From the NCBI GenBank assembly GCA_036675505.1, contig JAKFEW010000096.1:1-21927 (forward strand): a stretch of DNA of 21,927 nucleotides, read 5' to 3'. The DNA comes from JAKFEW01 sp036675505 (lineage in GTDB: Bacteria > Cyanobacteriota > Sericytochromatia > S15B-MN24 > JAQBPE01). A program made the translations under genes and the position numbers. Under the pieces are notes generated by a model. The model saw nothing but the letters and a program-made list of their open reading frames with translations. It ran no database searches and had not been told where the DNA came from. Of this stretch, positions 1-6,053 are shown in pieces (the stretch's first letter is position 1; each line of letters begins with the position of its first letter).

Positions 1-1
1 C

Positions 2-625
2 TTCGCCTCGAACCGCTCGGGCGAGACGCAGGCCCTTTACCACGCCGTCGAGGCGGACGGCGCGTTCGGCGCGCCCGTCGTCGTCGCAGGCTTCGAGGGC
101 GCCCAGGATCTGGCCGTCGCGGCAGGCCCGGCAGGCTTGACGCTGGTCGCCGAGGTGATGGGGGCTGGCCTGCTCACGGCCACCAGCGCGGATGCCACGA
201 GCTGGTCGGTGCCGGCCGAGCTCGCCCCGGCGGGCGCTGAGCCTGCCTGTGCCAGCCTGCCCGACGGGCGCACGCTGGTCGCCTACCAGCTCGAAGGCAA
301 GATCTGGCTCAAGGCGGGCAAGCCCGGCGACTGGGCGGCCGCGAGCGAGGCTGCGAGCGCCGGTACGCGCCTGCGCGACCCCGGCCTCGCCTGGGCTGGC
401 ACGAGCGGCCTGTTGGTCTATTCCGAGAAGGCCGAGGCCGGCTTCGCGCTCAAGGCCCGCACGCTCGATACGAGTTTCCGTCCTGGTGCCGCAGACGCCC
501 CGCTCGCGGGGCCCGGCGACCACCGGGGGGGCGCGATCGCGATCGACCATAACGGGTCGAAGACGTTTGCTTGGGGTATGAAGACACAGAGCGGCCAACA
601 GGGCGTCATGGTCTCGACCCCCTGA
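2..625 (+). CDS. C-terminal part of a secreted-type beta-propeller protein (5' end outside window)
   Basis: The frame is open from the first bases to the TGA at 623-625, so the window holds only the last 207 codons. It begins with FASNRSGETQALY, which resembles the SNRSG...Y signature of PD40/TolB-like propeller blades. Further blade-like units follow, with alternating small and hydrophobic residues and Trp/Tyr, such as TSWSVPAEL and DGRTLVAYQLEGKIWL. This pattern suits a beta-propeller or sialidase-like fold with no recognisable catalytic residues. The start, and therefore any signal peptide, is missing. The MshEN-C39 gene begins 34 bp downstream with its own strong ribosome binding site, so co-transcription is plausible. 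The reading frame is secure; the fold assignment is an inference and the function is unknown. Confidence 0.7.
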   Translation, partial: FASNRSGETQALYHAVEADGAFGAPVVVAGFEGAQDLAVAAGPAGLTLVAEVMGAGLLTATSADATSWSVPAELAPAGAEPACASLPDGRTLVAYQLEGKIWLKAGKPGDWAAASEAASAGTRLRDPGLAWAGTSGLLVYSEKAEAGFALKARTLDTSFRPGAADAPLAGPGDHRGGAIAIDHNGSKTFAWGMKTQSGQQGVMVSTP

Positions 626-645
626 TTCCTGTCACGTCGTTTCAC

Positions 646-652
646 CGGAGGA
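646..652 (+). promoter_or_regulatory. Ribosome binding site deciding a GTG start
   Basis: CGGAGGA lies 7 bases before the GTG at 660. No ATG in this frame is as well placed, so this site fixes GTG as the start of the MshEN-C39 gene. Confidence 0.75.
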
Positions 653-659
653 CACACCC

Positions 660-1979
660 GTGAGCATCCTGCTCGAGCGCCACAACCCGGCCAACCAGAT
701 GATGGGCGAGATCCTGATCTCGCAGCAGTGGATCACGCCCTCCCAGCTGTCCGACGCCGTGTCGGAGCAGCAGCGCTCGAACGAGCGCCTGGGCGAGATC
801 ATGGTGCGCCGTGGGTTCCTCACGCGGATGGAGCTCGACTTCATCCTGGCCCAGCAGAAGGGCAACATGGCCACGGGCGACACGGGCGACGTCACCCAGC
901 GCCTGGGCGACATCCTCAAGAAGTCCAAGCGCCTCTCGAACCGCGAGCTGGGCTCGGCCGTCGCCGAGCAGCGCAAGACCAACGAGAAGCTCGGCGAGGT
1001 GCTCCTGCGCCTCGGCCTGATCGACAACCTCGAGCTCGACGCCGTGCTCACGATGCAGGACGAGTTCAAGCAGGGCGACCCGATGGCGGTGCGCCTGCTG
1101 CTCGGCGAGATCCTGATCTCCTCGAAGCGCCTCACGCGCCAGCAGCTCGCCGACGCGCTCGCGAACCAGCGGCTGACCAAGAAGCAGATCGGCCAGGTGT
1201 TGGTCGATCTCGGCTTCGTGAGCAAGTTCGACATCCGCAACGCGCTCAAGATCCAGACCAAGATGGTGGCGGCCGGCCTGCTCGCGATGATGAGCACGGT
1301 GGCCTTGACCGGCTGCGGCGCGCCGATGGTGCCGACCACCTCGAACGCGCTCAAGAACATCAAGTACGAGCAGGTGAACAAGCAGGTGCGCAAGTCGACC
1401 GGCTACGACACCACCAAGAGCGCCTACAAGGTCGCGAACATCGACGGCCGGCGCCAGCTTTTGAGCTTCTCGGACGGCTCGCGCCTGATCAAGGACGTGC
1501 CCTTCTTGAAGCAGGGCGCCGACAACACCTGCGCGCAGGCGACCACCACGGTCGTGCTGAACTACTACGGCGTGAAGCAGGACTACCAGCAGCTCGTGAA
1601 CAAGCAGAACCGCTTCAACCTCGCGACCCACTACGACGAGATCGTGAAGTACATGAAGGCCTGCGGCGTCGAGGCCAAGGCCATGCGCGGCGGCAACATC
1701 GGCTACCTCAAGACCCTGGTCGACGCCGGCCGCCCGCCGATCGTGCTGCTCGAGTTCAACAACGACCTGATGCAGCAGCACTACATCACGGTGGTGGGCT
1801 ACAACAACCTGACCGGCAAGATCATCTTCCACGACTCGATCGATGGCCCCTACCGCCAGCTCGACGAGGAAGAGTTCGAGGAGATGTGGCAGTCCAAGCA
1901 CCTGGCCAACTTGCCGGTCTTCGGCGGCGCGAACTACCAGGGCCTGATCATCGAGACCGACAAGCCGGCCCAGCCGTAA
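660..1979 (+). CDS. Triple MshEN-domain protein fused to a C39-type cysteine peptidase through an internal lipobox-like segment
   Basis: The product has 439 residues. Residues 14-68, 80-133 and 147-200 are three modules, each a pair of 24-residue motifs of the form (R/K)LGxxLxxxGxIxxxxLxxALxxQ. This is the MshEN/GspE N-terminal fold, members of which bind c-di-GMP in type II secretion and type IV pilus ATPases. No ATPase domain follows. Residues 198-219 form a positively charged then hydrophobic segment ending in ALTGC, a perfect lipobox (C219). The rest is a papain-like C39 peptidase domain: C291 in ADNTCAQA, H374 in QQHYITVVGY and D392 in FHDSIDG form the expected triad. The simplest topology is cytoplasmic MshEN modules, one membrane anchor and an exported peptidase. 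If the lipobox is cleaved, the peptidase would be released as a lipoprotein. It converges with the next gene without spacing. Domain calls are firm; topology and c-di-GMP control are inference. Confidence 0.85.
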   Translation: MSILLERHNPANQMMGEILISQQWITPSQLSDAVSEQQRSNERLGEIMVRRGFLTRMELDFILAQQKGNMATGDTGDVTQRLGDILKKSKRLSNRELGSAVAEQRKTNEKLGEVLLRLGLIDNLELDAVLTMQDEFKQGDPMAVRLLLGEILISSKRLTRQQLADALANQRLTKKQIGQVLVDLGFVSKFDIRNALKIQTKMVAAGLLAMMSTVALTGCGAPMVPTTSNALKNIKYEQVNKQVRKSTGYDTTKSAYKVANIDGRRQLLSFSDGSRLIKDVPFLKQGADNTCAQATTTVVLNYYGVKQDYQQLVNKQNRFNLATHYDEIVKYMKACGVEAKAMRGGNIGYLKTLVDAGRPPIVLLEFNNDLMQQHYITVVGYNNLTGKIIFHDSIDGPYRQLDEEEFEEMWQSKHLANLPVFGGANYQGLIIETDKPAQP

Positions 1980-2606
1980 CTACGGCTTTTTCGGTGCCGG
2001 CTTGGCCGGCTCGGGCTGCCTGGGCTCCGGCTTGCTCGCGGGCCGCGGCGTCGCCGCGGCCCGTTCTTCGTCGTCGAGCGCCGCGAGCGCTGCGTGCTCG
2101 TAGCCGACCGTGAGGTTGCCGAAGCGCGAGATGTCGCAGGCCACGTAGCCGTCCTCGAGCTGCCAGACCGCCGAGAACTGCCCGTCGCCCGCCTTGAGCG
2201 CCGCGAGCTCGCCGCCTGCGCCCACCGGCGTCTTGAAGAGCGAGAGCCGCCGGGTCGGCTGGCCGAGCGTCGCGGCCAAACGCTCCCACTCGCGCTGCCA
2301 GGCCGCCTCGAGCTCCTCGAAGGGGCGCCCGAGCGGCTGCAGGTAGACCACGCCCACCTTCCAGAGCTGCCTGGTCTTCGGCGTGAAGAACGCGTGGAGC
2401 TGCACCGCGCGCGCGTCGAGCGTGCCTGCGAAGGCCAGGGTGTCCTCGCCGCGCTGGAGCACCTTGAGCATGGCGAGCTTCGCCTCGACCTCGGCGGGCG
2501 CCGCGCCGAAGGACACGTCGCGGAACGCCAGCGCGAGCCTGGCTGTGTCGATGTCGGCCGGGGCGGGCGCGAGCAGCGCGGCGAGCAAACAGGCTTGGAT
2601 GCGCAT
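1980..2606 (-). CDS. Secreted protein of unknown function with charged Pro/Lys-rich C-terminus
   Basis: The product has 208 residues. A short N-terminal hydrophobic stretch (MRIQACLLAALLAPAPA) looks like a Sec signal peptide with cleavage near APADI; there is no good lipobox. The mature part, to about residue 175, is a mixed alpha/beta domain with no family I recognise. The last 30 residues are low-complexity Ala/Pro/Lys/Glu and probably disordered. The ATG at 2604-2606 is preceded by GGGAGAT at good spacing. The TAG stop (1980-1982) abuts the TAA stop (1977-1979) of the opposing gene, leaving no room for an intergenic terminator. Its upstream region is shared divergently with the tRNA gene. 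Confidence 0.75.
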   Translation of the reverse strand: MRIQACLLAALLAPAPADIDTARLALAFRDVSFGAAPAEVEAKLAMLKVLQRGEDTLAFAGTLDARAVQLHAFFTPKTRQLWKVGVVYLQPLGRPFEELEAAWQREWERLAATLGQPTRRLSLFKTPVGAGGELAALKAGDGQFSAVWQLEDGYVACDISRFGNLTVGYEHAALAALDDEERAAATPRPASKPEPRQPEPAKPAPKKP

Positions 2607-2662
2607 GGCGATCTCCCGGGCGGGTCATACCCGGCGGGCGGGAGATTGCGCCGGGCCTCGGC

Positions 2663-2693
2663 TTGACACCGTAGCGCGCGAGTTTGGTATAAT
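2663..2693 (+). promoter_or_regulatory. Sigma-70-type promoter of the tRNA gene
   Basis: Both hexamers are perfect: TTGACA at 2663-2668 and TATAAT at 2688-2693. The 19-bp spacer is longer than the optimum of 17, but a TG at 2685-2686, one base before the -10 box, makes an extended -10 element that can compensate. Transcription would start near 2700, a few bases before the mature tRNA 5' end. Confidence 0.8.
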
Positions 2694-2706
2694 GTGGACT
2701 CCTCGA

Positions 2707-2778
2707 GGGCGATTAGCTCAGCGGTAGAGCACTTCGTTCACACCGAAGGGGCCACTGGTTCAAGTCCAGTATCGCCCA
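2707..2778 (+). tRNA. tRNA-Val (anticodon CAC)
   Basis: The full cloverleaf can be drawn. The acceptor stem GGGCGAT pairs with ATCGCCC (2771-2777), and the discriminator A is at 2778. The D stem is GCTC/GAGC. The anticodon stem CTTCG/CGAAG carries the loop TTCACAC, with anticodon CAC at 2739-2741. The variable loop has 5 nt and the T arm is ACTGG-TTCAAGT-CCAGT. Valine GTG codons, frequent in this GC-rich DNA, are its target. The genome encodes CC but not the final A of CCA, so the end must be added by nucleotidyltransferase. Confidence 0.97.
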
Positions 2779-2786
2779 CCTTGATG

Positions 2787-2830
2787 AAAAGCCGGCTTTC
2801 AGCTTTTGCTGGGGCCGGCTTTCTGCTGTT
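2787..2830 (+). terminator. Intrinsic terminator after tRNA-Val
   Basis: The arms AAAGCCGGC (2788-2796) and GCCGGCTTT (2814-2822) form a 9-bp stem. An inner CAGC-TTTT-GCTG hairpin is nested in the loop. The T run continues as TTT then CTGCTGTT. It sits 10 bp after the tRNA and ends a monocistronic tRNA unit. Confidence 0.75.
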
Positions 2831-2923
2831 CCTCAACTTGGTTCATCCCATGGAACCTCGGGCGGCGCGGGCCCGTCGAGGAGGCAGGCGGGCGCGGGTA
2901 CGAATCCCCACAAGCCCCCCACC

Positions 2924-2929
2924 AGGAGA
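2924..2929 (+). promoter_or_regulatory. Ribosome binding site deciding the start of the M23 lipoprotein
   Basis: AGGAGA lies 5 bases before the ATG at 2935. The frame is open further upstream, to about 2806, but that extension overlaps the tRNA terminator and would bury the lipoprotein signal, so this site fixes the start. Confidence 0.7.
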
Positions 2930-2934
2930 CGCCC

Positions 2935-5049
2935 ATGCGCCCCATCCGCTCCCTGCCCCTCGCCGCCATGCTCGCGCTCGCCGTTCTGGCCGGTTGCGAC
3001 GTGCCAGGCGCCATGCTCACGCCCGCGGGCGAGCCTGCACCCGGCCAGGCCGGCGTGGCCGGCGACGACGACCTGGAGCTTGCGGCCTTCCTCGGCGATC
3101 GCGCCGAGCTGGAAGCCGACGACGGGGCCGCGATCCGCGAGGGGGCCGGCGCGCTCCGCCTGCCGGTCTCGATCCTCGTCGAGCGCGACCCGCAGGGCCC
3201 GGTCGCGGTGGGCACGCCGATCGGGCTCAAGGCCCGCGCGAGCGGCCGGCGGGCCACCAACATGAAGTGGGAGGCGAGCCACCAGACCTCGCTGGTCATG
3301 AAAGGATCGGACGCGGCCGCCTGGACGCCTCACGCGCGCCGGACCAGCGCGCTCAAGATCACGGCCCGCTCGAGCCTGGGCGGCAAGGGCGTGTACTACC
3401 TCGTGGCCTTCACGGACGGCAAGACCGTGATCTGCCGTGAAGTCACGCTGGCCGGCCAGCTCCCGGCCAGCTGGCTTGGCGCCAACGATCCGTTCCGCGT
3501 GGCGGCGAGCCCGTCGCCCATCGCCGCGCCACAGGCCTCGGCGGCGCCGTCGGCGGCGCTCGTGCCGGTGAGCCTGGGCACGCCGCCCGCGTGCGGGCCC
3601 GCGCCCGGCACGCTCACGAAGGCGGAGTACCTCGCGCGCCGGAACGTGAACCCCGAGGACTACGCCACGATCTACTGCCTCTTCAAGGACGCGATCCGGG
3701 CTTACCCCGATGACTACGACTGCCTGACGATCTTCGCCCACGCCGCGCACAACCACAAGCTGTACGCCGAGGCCATGCCCGCGATCGAGCACGCGCTGGC
3801 CGTCGCGCCGGGCAACACCTGGGTCATCGACAACGCCTGGGTGGTGATCGCGATGCAGGGCATCCACCTCGCCTGGGACGCCCGGCGCTGGGCCGACGGC
3901 GCGCTTTTCCTCGAGCGCGCGCTGCTGCTCAAGCCCAACGACGCCTGGGGCTGGGCCTCGCTCGGCATCATCCAGCGCAACGCGCAGAACGACGAGGCCG
4001 CCCTGCGCGCCTGGCAGAAGGCCTACGCCCTCGAGCCTGCCCAGGTGCCCGTGGCTTACCGCGACAACTTCCTCGCGAGCCTGCGCGACGGCATCGCCCG
4101 CCTGCGGCAGGCCGGCAAGACGGCGCTCGCGATCGCCTACGCGGAGCTCGGCCTGAACGCCTACCCGGCCGAGGGCGAGTTCCGCGAGGCGCTCATCGCG
4201 CTGTTGATCGCGGACGGGCAGACCCCGCGCGCGCAGGCCCTGGTCGACGCGATGCCTGCGAGCGCGGCGAAGCAGGTCGCGCGCGGCACGCTCCAGCTCG
4301 CGGGCGGCGACGAGACGGCCGCGCTCGCGACGTTCCGCGCGGCGTCGCGGGCCTACCCCGCCGACTGGGACCTCGACAGCCGGATCGCGAAGCTCTACCG
4401 CGCGAAGGTCGAGACGCTGCCCTACGCCCAGCAGATGGCCTCGCCGTACCAGACGCTGGCCCTCGAGTTCAACCACGCCGCGGTGCCCAAGTACTTCCGC
4501 GCGTTCCCGTACACCCAGGCCAAGACCTTCACGGCACCGCTTTCGGGCACGTTCTGCGTCTACCAGGGCGCGGGCGGGCGCTCGTTCCACAACGGCCTCA
4601 CCGGCCACTACACGTGGGATATGGGCCCTTGCGGCGGCGCGGCGCGTGGCACGTCGATCCGCGCGATCGCGGCCGGCACCGTGGTGGAGGCGATCTACAC
4701 CAACCCGGACAAGGCCGAGGGCGCCGAGCCTCTGCCCACCGATCGCTCGAACGTGGTCGCGATCGACCACGGCGGGCTCGTGAGCCGGTACGTGCACCTG
4801 CAACAAGGCTCCGGCACGCTGAACGTGGGCGATCGCGTGGGCAGCGGCCAGGCCATCGGCAAGATCGGCAACAGCGGCTATTCGACGGGCTCGCACCTGC
4901 ACTTCGAGGTCGTCCGCAAGGACGCCATCGGCGATGTGCCGGTGCCCGCGACGTTCACGGGCATGACCAGGACCGTGGGCGGCCAGCAGGTGCCCGCCGA
5001 CCGGCTCGCGGACCACAGCGACGCGGCGAAGACCTTCGCCGCGCCGTGA
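2935..5049 (+). CDS. Lipoprotein with helical repeats and C-terminal M23 (LytM) peptidase domain
   Basis: The product has 704 residues. The N-terminus MRPIRSLPL...LAGC is a lipoprotein signal with lipidated C21. Residues 80-170 form a beta-rich region that I cannot assign, followed by an Ala/Pro/Ser linker (about 185-225). Residues about 225-540 are alpha-helical TPR-like repeats, for example KLYAEAMPAIEHALAVAPGN and ADGALFLERALLLKPND. The M23 metallopeptidase domain follows. Its zinc-site motifs are all present: H558 and D562 (HYTWD), H621 (YVHL), and H654 and H656 (STGSHLHFEV). It is therefore probably an active zinc endopeptidase that cuts peptidoglycan cross-links, anchored in the envelope, with the repeats as a protein-docking scaffold. 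Intact catalytic residues argue against an inactive EnvC/NlpD-type activator. The neighbours are a terminator upstream and a convergent lipoprotein gene 10 bp downstream. Substrate specificity cannot be read. Confidence 0.9.
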   Translation: MRPIRSLPLAAMLALAVLAGCDVPGAMLTPAGEPAPGQAGVAGDDDLELAAFLGDRAELEADDGAAIREGAGALRLPVSILVERDPQGPVAVGTPIGLKARASGRRATNMKWEASHQTSLVMKGSDAAAWTPHARRTSALKITARSSLGGKGVYYLVAFTDGKTVICREVTLAGQLPASWLGANDPFRVAASPSPIAAPQASAAPSAALVPVSLGTPPACGPAPGTLTKAEYLARRNVNPEDYATIYCLFKDAIRAYPDDYDCLTIFAHAAHNHKLYAEAMPAIEHALAVAPGNTWVIDNAWVVIAMQGIHLAWDARRWADGALFLERALLLKPNDAWGWASLGIIQRNAQNDEAALRAWQKAYALEPAQVPVAYRDNFLASLRDGIARLRQAGKTALAIAYAELGLNAYPAEGEFREALIALLIADGQTPRAQALVDAMPASAAKQVARGTLQLAGGDETAALATFRAASRAYPADWDLDSRIAKLYRAKVETLPYAQQMASPYQTLALEFNHAAVPKYFRAFPYTQAKTFTAPLSGTFCVYQGAGGRSFHNGLTGHYTWDMGPCGGAARGTSIRAIAAGTVVEAIYTNPDKAEGAEPLPTDRSNVVAIDHGGLVSRYVHLQQGSGTLNVGDRVGSGQAIGKIGNSGYSTGSHLHFEVVRKDAIGDVPVPATFTGMTRTVGGQQVPADRLADHSDAAKTFAAP

Positions 5050-5059
5050 GCTTCTGCGC

Positions 5060-5806
5060 TTAGCGGGTCATCGCCTTGGACAGGGCGTAGTACAGCTTGG
5101 CCTTGGCCGCGCTGTTGGTGGCTTCCTGCTTCATGGCGACGTCGCCTTCCGCCTTCAGGCCCGCGGCGATCGCCTTGAGCTCGTCCGCCGTCGGCCGCTG
5201 GCCCGCGACGGTCACCTTGCTGATCTGGTGCATCTCGCCGGCGAAGCCGTTGTGCACCTCGTACTCGACCGTGACGTCCTTGCCGGCCATCTTGGCCGTG
5301 AGCTTGAAGCAGGGGCAGCGCACGGGCAGCTTGGCGATCTCGTCGACCTTGAAGGCGGCCTTGTCGCCGCCGGCCGGCTTGTCGCCCTTGCCTGCGCCCT
5401 TGACGCCGAGCTCGGCGGCGATCGCGAAGAGCTGGCGGGCGCGCTCGGCGCTGCTCACGGCCTCCTGGGTCATGGCCTCCTCGGCCTCGGCGTAGATGCC
5501 CTGGGCGATCGCCTTCTTCTGGGCGGCGGCGGCCTTCTTGCCGCCCACGTCGAACAGGTCGATCGCGACCTCGGCGCCCTGCTGCTCGAACTGCAGCGTC
5601 CAGGTCTGCGTGCCGATCGTGCCCTCGAGCTTGAAGCAAGGGCAGCGCACCGGCAGCTTCTCGATCTGGCCGACCCGCACGGTGGGGGTGGCGGCGGCGG
5701 TCACCTGACCCTGGCCGAGGCCGGCGGGTGCCACGGGCATCGGGGCCTTGGCGCAGCCGGCGGCGGCGATGACGATGAGGGCGGTCAGGGCGATCGAAAA
5801 ACGCAT
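5060..5806 (-). CDS. Lipoprotein with two tandem CPC-motif modules, function unknown
   Basis: The product has 248 residues from the ATG at 5804-5806. The GTG at 5825-5827, seven codons earlier, is less likely because the site GAGAGGA falls 9 bases before this ATG. MRFSIALTALIVIAAAGC is a clear lipoprotein signal (C18). The mature protein is an internal duplication. Each half starts with the identical decapeptide LPVRCPCFKL (residues 51-60 and 160-169), continues into beta strands, and ends in an Ala/Glu-rich helix (about 98-132 and 207-245). The two CxC pairs (C55/C57 and C164/C166) could bind a metal or form disulfides; this is inference. I recognise no named family. It is divergent from the histidine kinase and downstream of the 11-bp repeats at 5882-5925. 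Confidence 0.85.
   Translation of the reverse strand: MRFSIALTALIVIAAAGCAKAPMPVAPAGLGQGQVTAAATPTVRVGQIEKLPVRCPCFKLEGTIGTQTWTLQFEQQGAEVAIDLFDVGGKKAAAAQKKAIAQGIYAEAEEAMTQEAVSSAERARQLFAIAAELGVKGAGKGDKPAGGDKAAFKVDEIAKLPVRCPCFKLTAKMAGKDVTVEYEVHNGFAGEMHQISKVTVAGQRPTADELKAIAAGLKAEGDVAMKQEATNSAAKAKLYYALSKAMTR
5300..5659 (-). repeat. Near-identical 33-bp direct repeat inside the double-CPC lipoprotein gene
   Basis: Positions 5300-5332 and 5627-5659 match at 31 of 33 bases, exactly 327 bp (109 codons) apart, and both encode LPVRCPCFKL. The flanking parts of the two modules are only loosely similar. The match therefore reflects either strong selection on this stretch or recent gene conversion between the two halves. 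Confidence 0.85.
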
Positions 5807-5881
5807 TGGAGGAGTTCCTCTCTTCACGCGACGGATGTCTCTCGGGGACGCGCTTTCTATCGCGGCGCGCGGCTCAGAATC

Positions 5882-5925
5882 GGTAAAGGAAAGGATAGGT
5901 CTAGGGTAAGGAATGGTTAAGGTAA
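5882..5925 (+). promoter_or_regulatory. Four 11-bp direct repeats, candidate OmpR/PhoB-family response-regulator site
   Basis: GGTAAA, GGATAG, GGGTAA and GGTTAA begin at 5882, 5893, 5904 and 5915, exactly one helical turn apart. The full 11-mers share the pattern GGxTAAGGxAA. Tandem 11-bp spacing is the hallmark of PhoB/OmpR-type operators. On the minus strand the unit reads TTAACC/TTACCC, close to the 8-bp-plus-3-bp repeats I recall for the cyanobacterial Pho box. The array lies 76 bp upstream of the double-CPC lipoprotein and 128 bp upstream of the kinase, in a locally AT-rich stretch. The regulator itself is not in the window. Confidence 0.5.
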
Positions 5926-6053
5926 GACGAGTCTAAGATTTGGCACGGGCCTGTTAACCTGGCGGCGTGGGCGCCCGAGCCTTGTTTGCCAATAGGATGC
6001 CTGTGGGTGATTCATGGCATGCTACAGAAGAAGACCTGCCCGAAAGGTCACCC

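Noticed and set aside
1263..1979. A separate lipoprotein gene starting at the ATG at 1263 instead of a fusion.
   Set aside because: The upstream frame is continuous, coding-like and ends directly in this segment; no ribosome binding site precedes the ATG. It remains possible only as a secondary internal start.
2899..2924. A tRNA-like 3' end (GGGTACGAATCCC, then CCCCCCACCA) before the M23 lipoprotein, possibly a second tRNA or an attachment-site remnant.
   Set aside because: Only three T-stem pairs form, no acceptor 5' strand, D arm or anticodon arm can be found upstream, and no integrase or repeat of the tRNA-Val end is nearby.
5941..5958. A sigma-54-like element TGGCAC upstream of the kinase gene.
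   Set aside because: The required GC at the -12 position is TT here, and no enhancer-binding protein gene is present.
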